Below, in pieces: positions 34,760-47,767 of a DNA stretch of 64,000 nt. The stretch spans positions 157,112 to 221,111 of the forward strand of contig MU859101.1 in NCBI GenBank assembly GCA_033297205.1, read 5' to 3'. The stretch is from Pseudoneurospora amorphoporcata. Lineage: Eukaryota > Ascomycota > Sordariomycetes > Sordariales > Sordariaceae. The notes below the pieces were generated by a model. It was given only the letters and a program-made list of their open reading frames with translations. It was not told the origin of the DNA and did not search any database. Positions within the stretch are counted from its first letter, which is position 1. The number at the start of each line of letters is the position of its first letter. The position numbers were made by a program, and so were the translations under genes.

Positions 34760-36320
34760 CTACGACCACTTGGGCTCGTCATTCTCCACCTTAGGGGTCG
34801 AGACAGCATTCCGGTCAGCAAACGGATCGTTCTCGTCCTCGTCGACATCACTATCCTCGTCAGAAGACGGTTCCACCCGTCTGGTAGGCGGCTTCAACAT
34901 TGACGGCTTTGAAGCTGCAGACGGTCGCGGCGGCGGCGCAGGGCGAGGGGGCATCGAAGGTGGACTCGCGGGGGTGTTGGTGATGCTGAGACCGGCCATT
35001 CCGGCGACGGAGGCGCGCGGACTGCTGGGTACGCTGCCGCCGGATTCTTTGGCTTTGGCAGCTTTTTCGGTTGCCACTGGAAGTTGTTAGCATGTGAGGG
35101 CAGACAAGAACAAGGAGAGGGGAACATACTCCGATAAAGATGTGTTTGCTCAGCCAGATCGTCGTCCGAGTCGCTGTCCGCGTCAATAGAGCGGTCCAGC
35201 TGCTCGAAAGTCATGAGCGCTTGGACGAGTTCGTCGTTGGCGTGTAGAAGGCTGCCTAGCCACTGTTCAGATTCGACGTGTTGAATCTGTGTCTGTTAGC
35301 AATCCGTTGAGGTGTGTTCAAGTGACAATGTCACGTACATATCTCAAGATGTTCCTTCTTAGCTTCTTGCACGTCTCGAAGCGCTCTACTGCAGTTGGGT
35401 TCTCCGAAATGCGCTCCTTCTCTCTGTTGATGGATTGCAAAGTGTTCGTCAGGTTCGTGGAGGCAATGGACGCCTCGGCGATCGTCTTAGTCATCTGATC
35501 CTTCTCGGCTTCGAGGTTGAACGGCCTGTGCTTCTTGGATTTGCTGCTGCTCTTCTTCGACTTGTCCTTATTGGAGGATCGACTAGACGAGTGCGCATGG
35601 CCGCTAGAACTGGACACAGTCGGCCTACGCGATGACGAGGAGGATGGCTGCGCGGTTGATAAGCTGGCTTGGGCAGTTGAAGTGCTTGCCGATGCTTGAC
35701 TTTCTTCCTCCTCGTCTTCGCCAAAAGGATTCTCGGTCTCCTTAAGTACCTTGGACCTCTCTTGGGTGACGACTTGCTTGCGCCGGGGAAGTTCCTGTAG
35801 TGGTGTGAGCATGACTGACAGACTTGTAGTGTAGACTATAGGGAGCTTACCTTGTAGAGGTTCGCGACGCGCTCCATACCGGGAGTGCTCTTGTAGGCAG
35901 TCCAGCTGCGAAACATCTCGGTGCACTTTTTCTTCACCAAGGGGTCCGAAAGCTCGGCGGTACCACAAAAGCGCAAGCGCTCAAGGAGGGGTTCGTCCGC
36001 AAAGGAGCGCTGGAAGCGGGGGCCCGCATTCTGGATCAGAGCATCGAGGATGGTCAGGGCTCGGAGCTGGCGATGCAGGTTTCCATATTTGAGTTTCTTG
36101 CGAATGGCACGGGCTGCCTCAGTCGGACCGGAAGCCTGGAGGTTGATGGCTTCGATAAGCTCGGGAATACCGCTGAGATCGTCTTCGGCGAATGTCTCGC
36201 TCGTCAATCGTTCGATGTCGACCGTGACAGCCGAGTAGGGTTTCTGTTCTGGCCTGTTAGCGAATGTAAGGGGCGCAGCTATTTGGGGCACCTGGGGGCT
36301 TTTACCGAGGAAGAGAACAT
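34760..36320 (-). CDS. LSB5-like VHS-domain endocytic adaptor
   Basis: Five minus-strand exons, 36320-36306 (only MFSSS), 36243-35851, 35794-35339, 35286-35130 and 35076-34760, give 445 residues. The VHS domain covers residues ~5-140 (ERLTSETF, GPTEAARAIRKKLKYGN, ALTILDALIQNAG, EPLLERLRFCG). Next come PRRKQVVTQERSK and NPFGEDEEEE, a Ser/Lys-rich linker, and a GAT-like helical region (~220-320) containing QWLGSLLHANDELVQALMTFEQLD. The C-terminal tail is Pro-rich and ends in an acidic stretch plus NDPFADRNA; NPF-like tails bind EH domains. In yeast Lsb5 links actin patches and endocytosis with ubiquitin. The 15-nt first exon is inferred from GTAAAA at 36305 and the CAG acceptor at 36246-36244. 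Confidence 0.8.
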
Positions 36321-37280
36321 TGTAGCATCAAGTAGCGCGAAGCTGACTGCCTGAGTTGTTTGGCCGTCAAGAATAATTAGGCTCGAGAAGATAAAAGTGG
36401 AAGTCGAGAAAGCTGCGCAGTCGTAGTAGGTACGTATCACTCGATGCCGCGGCGGTTGTGGTGGAGGTAGAGGAAGAGCGACAGGTAAGTCGAACAGTCG
36501 CGTCGACCTGGGGTTCAGGTTATTTGGTAAGTATCGTCAGAGGGGCGCAGTCGCGGTCGCTAGAGGAAACAAGGGCTTGCCCACCTGCGGAAAGTAAGAT
36601 TTAATGGAGAGCGTGGAAGTTCTCGTCGTTACAGGGAAAAGAGGAGGCGCAGTCTGTCGAGGCAAGCGCGACGTGCCTGCTCAGCGGGCAGTGATGTGAT
36701 GCTGCAGTGTGATGCGAGGGGCGGCTGATGCAGGACGGGAGAGAACAATGGCGGGGTACGGGGAGCTTGATCACAAGCTCCCTAGTCCCTACAAAGCTCG
36801 GCCGGTGCCGAATTGGGGGGCTCCGGTTCGCTATGATGCGCTGCGGAGCCGGATTGCTTGGCACTTTCCCCCCTCGCTCCGGCTGCCGGCCAGCTGCCCT
36901 CAAGGTGCACGCCGGGGACGTCCAAAATAGGAAACTACGACCTATACATCCATCATCACCTGCATCAACAATTTGACGACTCGCACTTTCCAAACCTTCA
37001 AAGGACAGAAATGCTTGAACAAATTTTCCGAAGCCCTATTCGGTTTTCGCCCCGCTTCTCTTCCAATAATGTCCATCCTCCTCCATCGTTTAAACACCGG
37101 TTTCCCTCCCAGTCCCAATCTCGAAAGGCCAATTGCAACCCCATGGATTCCACGTCGACAGCATCGTGACGCTCCACGACCTCATCAGTATTTTTAGTCT
37201 TGATCTTTGTACCCAGTCAGACATTGTCCCTCCAAGAACCAGCCGGACAGACACAGAGCCCACGCCTAGTCATAGAGGTG
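36321..37280. promoter_or_regulatory. Divergent promoter region, lsb5-like and hypothetical gene
   Basis: About 960 bp between the start of the LSB5-like gene (minus) and the start of the next gene (plus). No TATA box or coding frame of note is seen. Confidence 0.4.
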
Positions 37281-38812
37281 ATGGGCCCCTCGAGCACGGC
37301 AACTATCGATGCTCCGTAAGTCCATTTATCCACATTGATCTTGTACGGCAATGCTAACTTGTATTCCTCAGTTATGATATGCCCTCCCTTTCAACGCCCA
37401 TTACCATCCCGGTCAATGATGCTGCACCGGTCAACTCCAACGGCAAAGCCCTAGACGGGCCAAGCGCAGTTCCATCGGAGCTTCAGCATCCGGCTACTTC
37501 CTCTTCTCTGAAACGCCGAAACGCCGATGGGGGCCACCGGGAGAGCAAGAGACGAGAACATGCAGTCCAATTCCTCGAAAACTTCTCGGAGTACTATAGT
37601 TGTGGCGACAATGATCCGATTGGGTATTTATCTTGGGAAGAAGGCAATACCCAGGAGCATATGTATGCGGACACCATGCCCTTCGACCCGGAAGACTACT
37701 GGTCTCCCCCATACACCAAATCCGAGCTGTTAGAGCTGTTTGCCAACAACCCACGGGCCGATAGAGAAGATTATGAAGAAACGGATGCTTCGTTCCTCAG
37801 CAGAGCCATGATCTTCGACTCACCCACGGGTGGCGATCCGCTGGCTTACGGGGACAACCAGGACATCTTCACATCCCACAATGTCCCTACTTCTGATGCT
37901 GCCCTGACCAAGGAGTATGAGGCTCTGTCCGCTGACAACAAATCAGCGACTCCTGACGAGTACTCCGTCGCATCGTCAGACGAAGAAGCTATGGTGGAGC
38001 TGCTTGATTCCTTGCCGGATCAACTCGCACAAATTCCGCCATCTAGTGTCATCAAAGCCATTGAAGGAAACTCTACGCCGGAGATATTCGACCCAAGTCT
38101 ACGGAGATCAGCGCCACGTAGTAGTCCTAAGAGCTGTTCCGTTTCCGAGAGAAACAGTCACCCTGCCGACGCCGAGAACTTACTTGACGAGGACATTGAC
38201 GGGGATGAGGTTCTTCAACACCTGCCCGCTGCTCCCAAGAATTCTTATTCTTCTCAATATATGGGGTTCCTCGATGAAAAGAGCCAGCCGCTCGATCATA
38301 CAATTGACTGGATGCAGTCTCGCTCAATCAGCCCGACCAAGTACCAACCATTCACTAGGCCAGCATTCCCCAAACCGCTGCCAAACAAATCCCCCGTCGA
38401 GGGTTTATCAAACACAACTATCCTGAGAACATGCTTCCGTCTAGGCTCGGTGTTCAAAGAAGTGGCTCAGTGCCTTCGAGCAGAACAAGAGGTGACCTTT
38501 GAGCTTTTCGCCAGGGTGTCCTGCTCCTCGAGGGAAAATGCTTCGCGGGTCCAACACTTTCAGTTTATTGATCTTTTCGAGGACGAGCCTCCACACCTAT
38601 CGGGCGTTCTGGCTAGGTGGAAGAACGACAGTCTGGTGGAAAAGGAGATCTCCAGGTTCCTCGACGAGACCAAGAACCAAATGTGTCGTTGTATGTGTCG
38701 GCCACGGAAGGCAAAGAATCCCGAGCTAGGATGGGATCTTGAGGTGTTGCGCATTCGAGTCACTAATTGGAACGAAATTGAGAGTGTCAAGAGTGTTGTT
38801 TGCTACGAATGA
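37281..38812 (+). CDS. Conserved-looking protein of unknown function
   Basis: Two exons, 37281-37315 and 37372-38812, give 491 residues. The short first exon (MGPSSTATIDA) is inferred because the intron at 37316-37371 has GTAAGT, a CTAAC branch site and CAG, and the upstream frame joins smoothly. Without it the protein would start at 37379 and have 477 residues. The N-terminal half is acidic and looks disordered, with a basic RRNADGGHRESKRRE stretch. The last ~140 residues (from TTILRTCFRLGSVFKEVAQCL) look folded, with FELFARVSCSSRE, QHFQFIDLFEDEPP and CRCMCRPRK. I do not recognise a named family. There is no signal peptide or membrane segment. Confidence 0.72.
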
Positions 38813-39893
38813 CCGACGTGGGTATCTCTGCAACTACGAAAACTTGTTGAAGATTTCAGGTTCAATTCACGGCAGTGTCGAGACACTGGTGTATCTTTGT
38901 CATGAAGTCAGGAAGAGACTGCTAGGTTTGTTTTATTGTTCTGTCTGGTATCTGTCAAAGTTATGTTAAACGCTTCCCGTGGCCGACATCAAGATTTCTT
39001 TCATAAGGGGGTGTTTATCGGCTATTTTCACTCTGCCCTCTACCCTCGGCATCGGGACATATCAAACCGTGTTGGAACGCACATGAACGTGCCGGCAGTG
39101 AGTAAACATTGTGGAACTACAGGCCGAGATTGTGCGACGTGAGGCCAACATAACTCTTTCAGGTGATAGGAGACATATACATCCGTCTGGTTCTCGAGCC
39201 TGCGCTTTTCTGGCCTCCGATCTCCGCTTGAGCGTGGTCTTTTCTCATACTATATCATTCCGTCCGTTGTTACTCAAACTCGCCTGGAAGTTACCCTTGA
39301 GTCGTCTGAACCTTTGACCGCTCTCATGGACCTTGATGTCTCCTTGGGTGACTGTCTGCCGGGCTGGGGAGGAGACAAACCAAATCACGGCTGGTCGGGC
39401 ATTCATCCCATTTATCATACAGCTGAGGAAGAGTCTTAGCGAAGACTCGCAAATCTTTGCTCTGACACACTAGGTAACTCCATACTTCTATTAGCAAACT
39501 CTTGCGCATTTCTCGCATTTGGTCACTGATACTGAAGTATCCATCTAATACGCCGCAGTGAGGTCGACGCCGTCCGATGTCCATATCTATTTCCTCCCAC
39601 CCCTAAAGCTCTGGACCTCCAAGAATCAGGCATGTCTTTCGTCCGTTATCCTCCTGTTAACAAGACATCCGTACGGATCCACCTCAAGATGGCGGGTTGT
39701 CCATGGCATTTGAGGTGTATAAAGGACTCCCCCAACCCCTCTATTACAAATCTTCTCTTTCCTCTCTCATCCTCTCACACCAACTACTCAACCAGTTACC
39801 CACCTCTTAGGTCACCAGTTCCAAAATCAGGCATCACATTTTGTTCCCAATTGGTCTCTGGCCCCATCTCTATCAACTCCATCTTCTACCGGC
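38813..39893. promoter_or_regulatory. Intergenic region with TATA box before the GTPase gene
   Basis: A 1.1-kb interval. TATAAAG at 39718-39724 lies about 170 bp before the GTPase ATG and is followed by a pyrimidine-rich leader (CTCTTTCCTCTCTCATCC), a typical fungal promoter arrangement. The rest shows no feature. Confidence 0.5.
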
Positions 39894-42800
39894 ATGGATA
39901 TCCCGATCAAAACAGAGGAGCTGTCAACGGCGGAAGAAATGTCTGTCGTTTCAGATACTTCTCAAACTTCTTCGCGCAACGGGAAACTCCTTCCATTCGC
40001 TCGGGACAGCTGTCCCAGGGAGGTCCTGCGGTCACGGGTCTTGGTCAAACAACAAGCTGTTGAAGATGCGTTCGGTCATGCCAAAACAATTTCCGAGTCG
40101 ATTTCATTAGCTTTGGTGGACAAAGAATCAGAAAGTTTTAAGGAATTGTTTGACAAAGAGATCGTCGCTTGGATCGATGAGCTCCGTAAGTGAGTTCTTT
40201 CTCATGATGAGGGCGGACACTGACATGAAGCAATAGTTTACCTGGAGAAAAAGCACAAGAACTTCGAAGTGTTGGTGGGCGTTGCAGGCGTCACGGGTGC
40301 TGGCAAGAGCACGATTCTTAATATGCTCCTCGAGATGCCGGAGCTCCTTCCCTCCAGCAACTCGGAAGCGTCGACATCTTCAGCATGTCGAGTGTCCTGG
40401 AATCATGACGATAATCCTCAACGCAGCTGTAGCGCTGTGGTCATCTTTCGTGATCGTCAAGACGTCCAAAAGGAACTAGAAGAGCTATACGAGGCGCTCA
40501 ATGAAACCGAAAGAATGGAGAATGACGACGAAGAACCGGAGGACAACGAAGCGTTCGAGGCGGAACTTTCTGAGTATGAAGATACCATCAAAGCAGGCCT
40601 GCAAAAGATTCTGGCAGTTTGGGGGATTGAGCGAGAGGAAGTCACGAAGCTCTCGGCAGAAGAGCTTCTCGAGTCCAACCATGATGTTTTGTCCGTGTTG
40701 GGTACCACCAAGCGTCTCCATGCTGCAGATCCAGAAAAGTTCGCGGAACTGATCAAACCGTACTTGGACTCTTCGGCGACTGTTGAGGGATACCAGGCTT
40801 GGCCACTTGTGCAGGAGGCCAGGGTTTTCGTCAAGGCGGATATCCTTAAGGACGGAATATCTCTAGTTGATCTTCCCGGGTTGTCAGACGCAGTGGAAAG
40901 CCGTGCAAAGGTTTCAGAGCGCTACAATCGAAGAATTGACACGACGATGATTGTCACTCCGTCAAGTCGGGCAATCGACGAGAAGACGGCAGTGCAGCTG
41001 ATGACCGACTATCAGACGCTCAGGATGAAGCTCGATGGAAGGCTTCAGAAGAATCGATACTGCGTTGTGGTCTCGCAGATGGACCACATTGACGTTGATG
41101 GGTTTATTAAGCAATCACCAGCCGCGAAGAGCAAGCCTCACATGCAAGAAGATCGACAAAACATCCAAGCTCTGTGTTCTCGGTTAAACATTCTCGACCG
41201 AAACATCAAAGAATGCGCTAGGAGATTAGACCAGCTGATTGCCAGGAGAGACAAGGTCTTCAGTGACCGACAGGCACTCAAGGCTGCTTCCCAGGGTTCA
41301 GGCAAACTGAAGAAAAGTACAGGTAGGAGTTTGACATGGACCCCACAGATTTCATGATGCTGACGATGGACACAGGCTTCGATAACTTAAAAAAATACCA
41401 AGAGAAGCTACAGGCAACGTACTCAAAGCTTGTTAGAGCGAGAAAAGCCGTCACCTTGGAAGACGGGACTCAGAAAAGCCTCCTTAAGGAGAGACAGAAT
41501 GCACAGCTTACCTTGGATACGACTCAAGGCAGGGTCAAGTGGACGTGTATGCTCATACGACATCTTCACATCCAAAAGCGTCTTACCGAGAACCTGGAAA
41601 GACAGCGCAGAGAGATCGAGGGAGCCATCAAGGGCTCAGAATCTCACGGAAGTTTCAGCAACATATTCTCCCTTTCTGCCATAGCCTACCGAGATCTCCT
41701 CAAGGGACGAAAGTCGGAAGGCTTTCCAACCAAATCATACACCGGAATCCCCCAGCTACGCCAATGGCTGAGCGACTCAATCCTGCAGAAGCGAGAAGTG
41801 CATTTGGATGGCCTTCTGAATGCTCTACGTCGGCTATTGCATGGAATTCAGAGGTGGTCCAATACCAAGTCAGAGCGTGTCACATTTTCCCGTGAGAGCA
41901 TCGAAGATGTGCTTTCTCGCAGCCACGACAAGTACAATCAGGTAAGTTCCTGCATAGACCGCAAAATGGCAAAGCATTCTGATTTTGTCGTGCACCAGAG
42001 GCTCTCAGCGGCCCTTCACGAGTGGTCAAGGAAGATTAAGAGATTTGACCCATTTGTCCAGATGGATGAAGGACGGAAAGCGTGCAAGACAAAATCCAGA
42101 AGAGTGGCCACGAGATGGGCATTTAAGAACCCAAGCGACAAAACTTCGTGCACACTCATGGCATGGACTACCTTTAACGCTATTATCAGGCGCGGGGGAG
42201 GCCCCTATACTTCCAACAGGTCCAACCCCAACAAAAACGAGCGAATCGGTTACAATTTCCCTGAAGCACTGTAAGTACCTGCTTTACTTGGTATACCATA
42301 CCTTGATCAGCACTAATATTGCCGCAGAGCCGTCCATTTTCTGGAGGTTGTTTTAAAAGACTGGAAAAATGTGTTCGAAAACAGGATCCCCGGCGCGCAG
42401 GAGCCGATCATGAAGCAGGTCGAGGATATCTGGTTTCAATATTTAAATGAGCTGACAGTTCAGCTGCAAGATGGTTGCTTCGACCTTCTCCCTCATTTTG
42501 AGGAAAGCGTCCCAACCATGCGTGGTATCAAGGACGAAATCCGGAGCAAAGTCCTTGAAACTCTGACCAAGCTTTCCAGAAGCTCCTCCCAGATCCATCC
42601 ACATTTTCGTATCGTGCTGCAGGAGGAACTGGAGCCCATGTTCGAAAAATGCCTGGGGATCACGGGTAAGTCGGACCATTTTTAACACGAACTGCGAATT
42701 GGTCCATGAGGAGATCCAACTGATATAAAAGCAACCGTAGGCATAGGACATTACCAAAGGCGACGAAGGTTTCTCCAGGATGCCGTCAAAGCCCAAAGCA

Positions 42801-43102
42801 TCGGCATGTTTGACAAGGGATTCAACAAAATGAGGACGGAGTACGACACCCACCTCGCAAAAGTACCTCAGGAGTTCAGAGAGATCGCCGAGTTTGCCAT
42901 CACCAAGGTGCGAGAGCAGATCGCTCTCCTACTAACTAACCTGGAAGCCATCGGCGAAGAAAAAAAGGAGCTTTCACATAATGCCACCAATCTGCGCCAG
43001 GAGGTGGGAAACGAGGCCGTGAAGTGGGTGCTTGAATGGCGCGTTCCCAAGGTCGATGAGAATCCGGTTCGCCCTCACAGTTACTTGCTACCCGGGGGGT
43101 AG
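39894..43102 (+). CDS. Large dynamin-superfamily GTPase, nuclear GTPase SLIP-GC-like
   Basis: Six exons, 39894-40185, 40237-41322, 41376-41941, 41999-42270, 42328-42665 and 42741-43102, give 971 residues. The P-loop GVTGAGKS is at residues 115-122. Switch/G3 is DLPG (309-312), followed by a VVSQMDHID segment in the G4 position. Between them is an acidic coiled region (LEELYEALNETERMEND). Long coiled helical segments follow. The layout resembles the SLIP-GC (NUGGC) group of large GTPases common in filamentous fungi; the role there is unknown to me. The 57-bp intron at 41942-41998 has no in-frame stop and could be retained. Sequence around 42060-42180 fits the family poorly in every frame. The TAG at 43100-43102 is followed in frame by 38 acidic codons. 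Confidence 0.75.
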
Positions 43103-43219
43103 GTTGAGCGGGACGCCGAAGCGGCAGATGAATCGGAGAGTGAGGATGAGGCTGTTATTGTTGATGATGATGAGGATGATGATGATGGAGACGCCGTGAT
43201 GGAGGATGCTAGGACCTGA
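43103..43219 (+). other. In-frame acidic tail beyond the GTPase stop codon
   Basis: Directly after the TAG stop, the same frame continues for 38 codons to a TGA at 43217-43219. The codons are rich in Asp and Glu (ADESESEDEAVIVDDDEDDD). This looks like a former C-terminal acidic tail cut off by a nonsense mutation, or a tail reached by readthrough. Confidence 0.5.
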
Positions 43220-45327
43220 TTCAACTGATGAACGGATGGTCTGATGGACGGTAGACGTCTGGAAGTTTACTGGCAAAAGTTCGGTTCGGGATGAAGTTGT
43301 GGCGGCAGAGGATTGGGATGCCATTCTGCTTTTTTCTTCCATGTTGACGATTTTTTTTTCTTTTCTTTTTCTTTTTTTTTTCCTTTGCGGTTTCGAAGCG
43401 AGGCACTGGCTCATATGTCCGAGAGATATTCGAGGATGAGTCTGGTGCCGGAGTCATGGATGGGTTTGGGAGCCATACTGGCGTGCTATTTACACCTCTA
43501 CGTGTCTTCTCAGAGAAGATACTGCTCGGAATTGGAGCTGTAATGCTGGCTCTATATTGATGCCATCCCGCAGGGGGGAATAAATTGCGGTTAGGGAAGT
43601 GGTAGCAGTTTACAAGAATGTCGATATCTGGACATGAAGGGTGATCTGCGAGATGCCCCCAGTCTCAGGACAAAACTGGACAGATGTCCTCGTACTCACC
43701 GGGTCATGTTGACTCACGTTGAGCAAGAGTTACTATGGAATGATATTAGAAAAGCAAAAACAAGGAAGCAGAGCTTTTCCACCAACTATCCGCTGATAAC
43801 ATTCGCTCCCCAAAGCCTCAAAAAGGGAAAGAAAAAACCACCTTCCACTAACAAGTTGGGTCGACCTACCTGACGAACTCTCCTGCCAGGCGATGGTCAG
43901 GGGAAAAGCGAATGCGAGCGGAGATTTATACCACCTTCACAGAAACTTACTGGGTGTGGCAACCAACAACAAGGGAGATTCTCTCAGCTCATCGATAATC
44001 TCGAGGATGTCTCGTTTTGTGTTGCACAAGATCCAAGATAAAGTTGAGGTTGGCGTTGGAAAGTTGAGGACGGGAGGTGTTGGCAAACAGTTGATGTTCA
44101 GGTGGCTGATCCGCTAAAACAGCCCGCCAATAGCGGGAAGTGAGTGCCCTAAGGACCGGCCCTGTGACTGCCCGTTCGTTCCGCTACGTCATGCAGGGGC
44201 ATCCCCACACGCTAAACTGCAGCGGTATTAGGTCTGCTATCGGCATTCGTCAGTGTGTGCCTGGCCGGTTGATCTGATCTATTTTCTTGTTTTCTTTTTC
44301 TGCAACCTTCTTTCAACGTCCCTCTCTCCTGATTCTTGATCAACCAATTTATTGCTGGCGCCTCGGCAGGGAAGAACACTGTCTAAGGTATTATCAATCA
44401 TGGGTTGTCCTCTCAGCTCGTCCTTCTCCTCGCCCTCCTCCTCGCGTGCCTCCCACAACCGAACCCGGAAGAACGGGAATCTCAACGGCTAGACGCAGTG
44501 CCACCCACACCTCTTCCTCAATCCAGGTCGTGATCCGAAATATACAACCTGAACACACACACGCCCTCGTGATACCCGACTTGTTTTCGACGCGACAGCA
44601 CAAAATCCAATCCCCTCAAATCTCCCGCCAGGAAACGAAGTTCTGCCAACCATGTCTTGCGGTCGAGTTATACGGCGGTGATTGGCTCTTGAGCCATGAA
44701 CCAACTTCATAGCTTGCGGAATTGCTTCTGCCCAGGAACCGCATGCCCAGGAACAAGGATGGTGGCCGCCTACCATTCACTTACGCAGTACATATTGAAG
44801 CTGTAAGTACAGTCTCGTTTGTAGCGTCGCGTTGCAGCAGCCCTCCAAAAACGCAGAAAGATGTTGCGGTGGACGAACGCAACGCAAACTTGCAACAGAC
44901 CTGGAATGGTACCCTAAAACAGACAATGATGGGCCAGAAGAACGCTTGGTCGCAAATGGAAATTGGGCAAAACACCCGACCCACCATCATGAACAGAAAA
45001 AAAAAGGGGAGATCCTCCGATTGGAAGGGTTGCTGTCTTGTCCTTGATCCTGGCAGTACACTATGTACTGTTGCTGTCAAGTGGCCCCCTAACCCACGTT
45101 TGATCTATTCGTGCGGGGAGATATTTGCCTACACACTGAGAGGATAGATGGGTATAGATACCAAGCTTCTCTCAGGGAATGGGGGATGATTGGTGTTCTT
45201 GATTGACTTGTCCCAAGTCTTCTTGTTCAAAGGTATGTAGGAACACGCTCTTCTGAGACATCCATCCCTCTTTTCTAAATCAGACCTTCACTAACACATC
45301 CCAGGCACAGGTAGACAGCATCGCAAG
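43220..45327. other. Gene-free interval before the ceramidase gene
   Basis: About 2.1 kb without a conserved frame. It includes a T-rich tract at 43348-43383 (TTTTTTTTTCTTTTC pattern). The last few hundred bases presumably carry the ceramidase promoter. No RNA gene or repeat element was recognised. Confidence 0.45.
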
Positions 45328-47767
45328 ATGCCTTACTACCAACAACAACACCGCCGCGGCGGCATGGCGCCTCCCAGTCCAAGACGCCTCATAACCGTCG
45401 CCGTCTCCGTCGTCTCCTTCTTCATTCTCACCGCTCTCGCCATCGCCCAGTTCGGCCCCTCCTCCGAGCTACGCTCCCGAAAGCTAGCCCAGCGCATCGA
45501 ACATGCCCAGCGCGTAAACCCCCAATCCGAACCGCGGGATGATGCTCCTCTCGGTGACAAGTACCTGATCGGCGTCGGAAAGGCCGACGTCACCGGCCCG
45601 GTTGTCGAGATCGGCTTTGGTGGGTATGCGGACACCAGCCAGGTCGGAAGCGGTTTGCGCCAGCGGTTGTACTCGCGCGCTTTCATCATTGGCGAGACCA
45701 AGAACTCCAAAAATCGCGTGGTATATATCGTGCTTGATACCCTCAGCGGAGACACGGCTGTTCGCAATGGTGTGCTTGATGCGCTGAAGGCTATGGGGGA
45801 TGAGTACTCCGTTTATGGCCAGAGCAACATTGCGCTTACGGGGACGCACTCCCATTCTGGGCCGGGCGCTTGGTTGAATTACTTGCTGCCGCAGATTACG
45901 ACGCTGGGGTTCAGCAAGCAGAGTTATCAGGCTATTGTGGATGGTGCTGTGTTGTCCATTAAGAGGGCGCATGAGTCTCTTCAGGAGGTACTATTGCCAT
46001 CCTGATTATACTTGTTGGGGCAGACAGAAAGGACTAACTGGAATAGGGTTACCTCGACATCGGAACAACCGACATCAACGACGGAAACAACAATCGCAGT
46101 CCTTCTGCCTACCTCGCCAACCCCGAATTTGAGCGAGCCAAATACCCCTTTAACACCGACAAGACCTTGACTCTACTCCGGTTCCGGAGAGCTTCCGACA
46201 TGAAGAGCGTCGGTATTCTCACCTGGTACCCCGTTCACGGCACATCTGTCTACCAGAACAACACGCTTGTAAACGGCGACAACAAAGGGGTAGCCGCTTA
46301 CTTATTTGAACAATATGCAAAGCGTGACAGCAATCATGCTGCTGACGGCTTCGTTGCTGGGTTTTCTCAGGCGAACGTGGGCGATACCACGCCGAACACG
46401 CTGGGCGCCTTTTGCGATGACGGTTCTGGTGCTGCCTGTGATTTCGAAAGCAGCACTTGTGCCGATGGCAAGGTGCAGGCTTGTCGTGGAAGGGGACCGC
46501 TTTTCACAAAACTGGATAAGGGTGTCAGCAGTTGTTATGAGATTGGGAGGAAGCAGTATGCTGGGGCCAAGAATGTTTGGGTCAGTGTGCTGTGTTTTGA
46601 TTCTGGGAACCTCTTACTGACAATGTATAGACCTCGCTTGATTCTTCCTCGACGCCAGTTGTCGGCTCAACCGTTAGGTCGTTCCACTACTTTCACGATA
46701 TGCGGTACTACAAGTTTAACTTTGACAATGGCACCGAGGTCCAGACCTGCCCTGCTGCTCTTGGTCACTCTTTCGCTGCCGGAACTACGGACGGCCCTGG
46801 TGCCTTTGACTTCACCCAGGGCGACTCTGGCGCTCCCAATAATCCGTTCTGGTCCGTCGTGGGCGGTCTCCTACGAGTTCCATCCGCTTCGCAAACGGCC
46901 TGCCAAAAGCCCAAGCCTATCCTACTCGATGTTGGCGAGATGGACCTCCCTTACCCCTGGACCCCCAACATCGTCGACGTCCAATCCCTCCGCGTCGGGC
47001 AACTTTTCATGATCATCTCCCCCTCCGAAGCAACCACCATGTCCGGTCGTCGCTGGCGTAACGCCGTCAAGGAGGCCGCCAAAAAGCAAAAGCTTACCGG
47101 TGACACCGACCCCGTTGTCGTCCTGGGCGGTCCCGCCAACACCTACTCCCACTATGTCACCACCCCCGAAGAATACGCCATCCAGCGCTACGAAGGCGCC
47201 AGCACGCTCTTCGGCCAATACGAGCTGCCAGCATACATCAACCTCACCCTCTCCGCCCTTCCCTATCTCTCCCCCTCATCCACCGGCTCTCCACCCCCGG
47301 GCCCCAGCCCGCCCGACAACAGGGAGAACTCCCTCTCCTTCATCGCCGGCGTAGTTTACGACGGCGCACCACCTTCCAAGCCCTTCGGGACATGCATCAC
47401 CCAGCCCTCCTCCTCTTACACCCGCGGCAGCGTCATCAGCGCCGTTTTCCAGGGCGCTAACCCCCGCAATAATCTGCGACTGGAAGGGACTTACGCAGCG
47501 GTCGAGAAACTGGGAAGAGACGGGAAGACGTGGACGCAGGTTATGAGTGACGAGGATTGGAACTTGACGTACGAATGGAAGAGGACGAATGGGTTACTTG
47601 GGTATAGTGAAGTGACGATTAAGTGGGAGACTAGGACGGAGAGTAACGGGGAGGGAGACGATGGAGTGGGAACGTATAGGATTAGGTATTACGGGGATGC
47701 GAAGAAGGCGGGGACGGGGCAGGTGACGGGATTTGAGGGGGTGAGTAGGGAGTTTAAACTCACGTAA
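45328..47767 (+). CDS. Neutral ceramidase
   Basis: Three exons, 45328-45987, 46047-46580 and 46631-47767, give 776 residues. After a short basic N-terminus a hydrophobic segment (residues ~25-46) acts as signal anchor or signal peptide, so the enzyme is probably secretory or membrane-bound. The zinc-site segment TGTHSHSGPGAW, YPVHGTS, QANVGDTTPNTLGAFCDDGSG and the Cys-rich ACDFESSTCADGKVQAC are typical of neutral ceramidases, which hydrolyse ceramide to sphingosine and fatty acid. YELPAYINLTLSAL and an Ig-like C-terminal part (PNPRNN-type GANPRNNLRLEGTYAAVEK) complete the family architecture. The residue where the family has its nucleophilic Ser (GDxSPN) is Thr335 here. Confidence 0.9.

Noticed and set aside
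42000..42270. Suspected frameshift in the GTPase gene because other frames look partly protein-like
   Set aside because: The chosen frame is open across the exon and joins the next exon in phase through a good GTAAGT/CAG intron, so a frameshift is not required.
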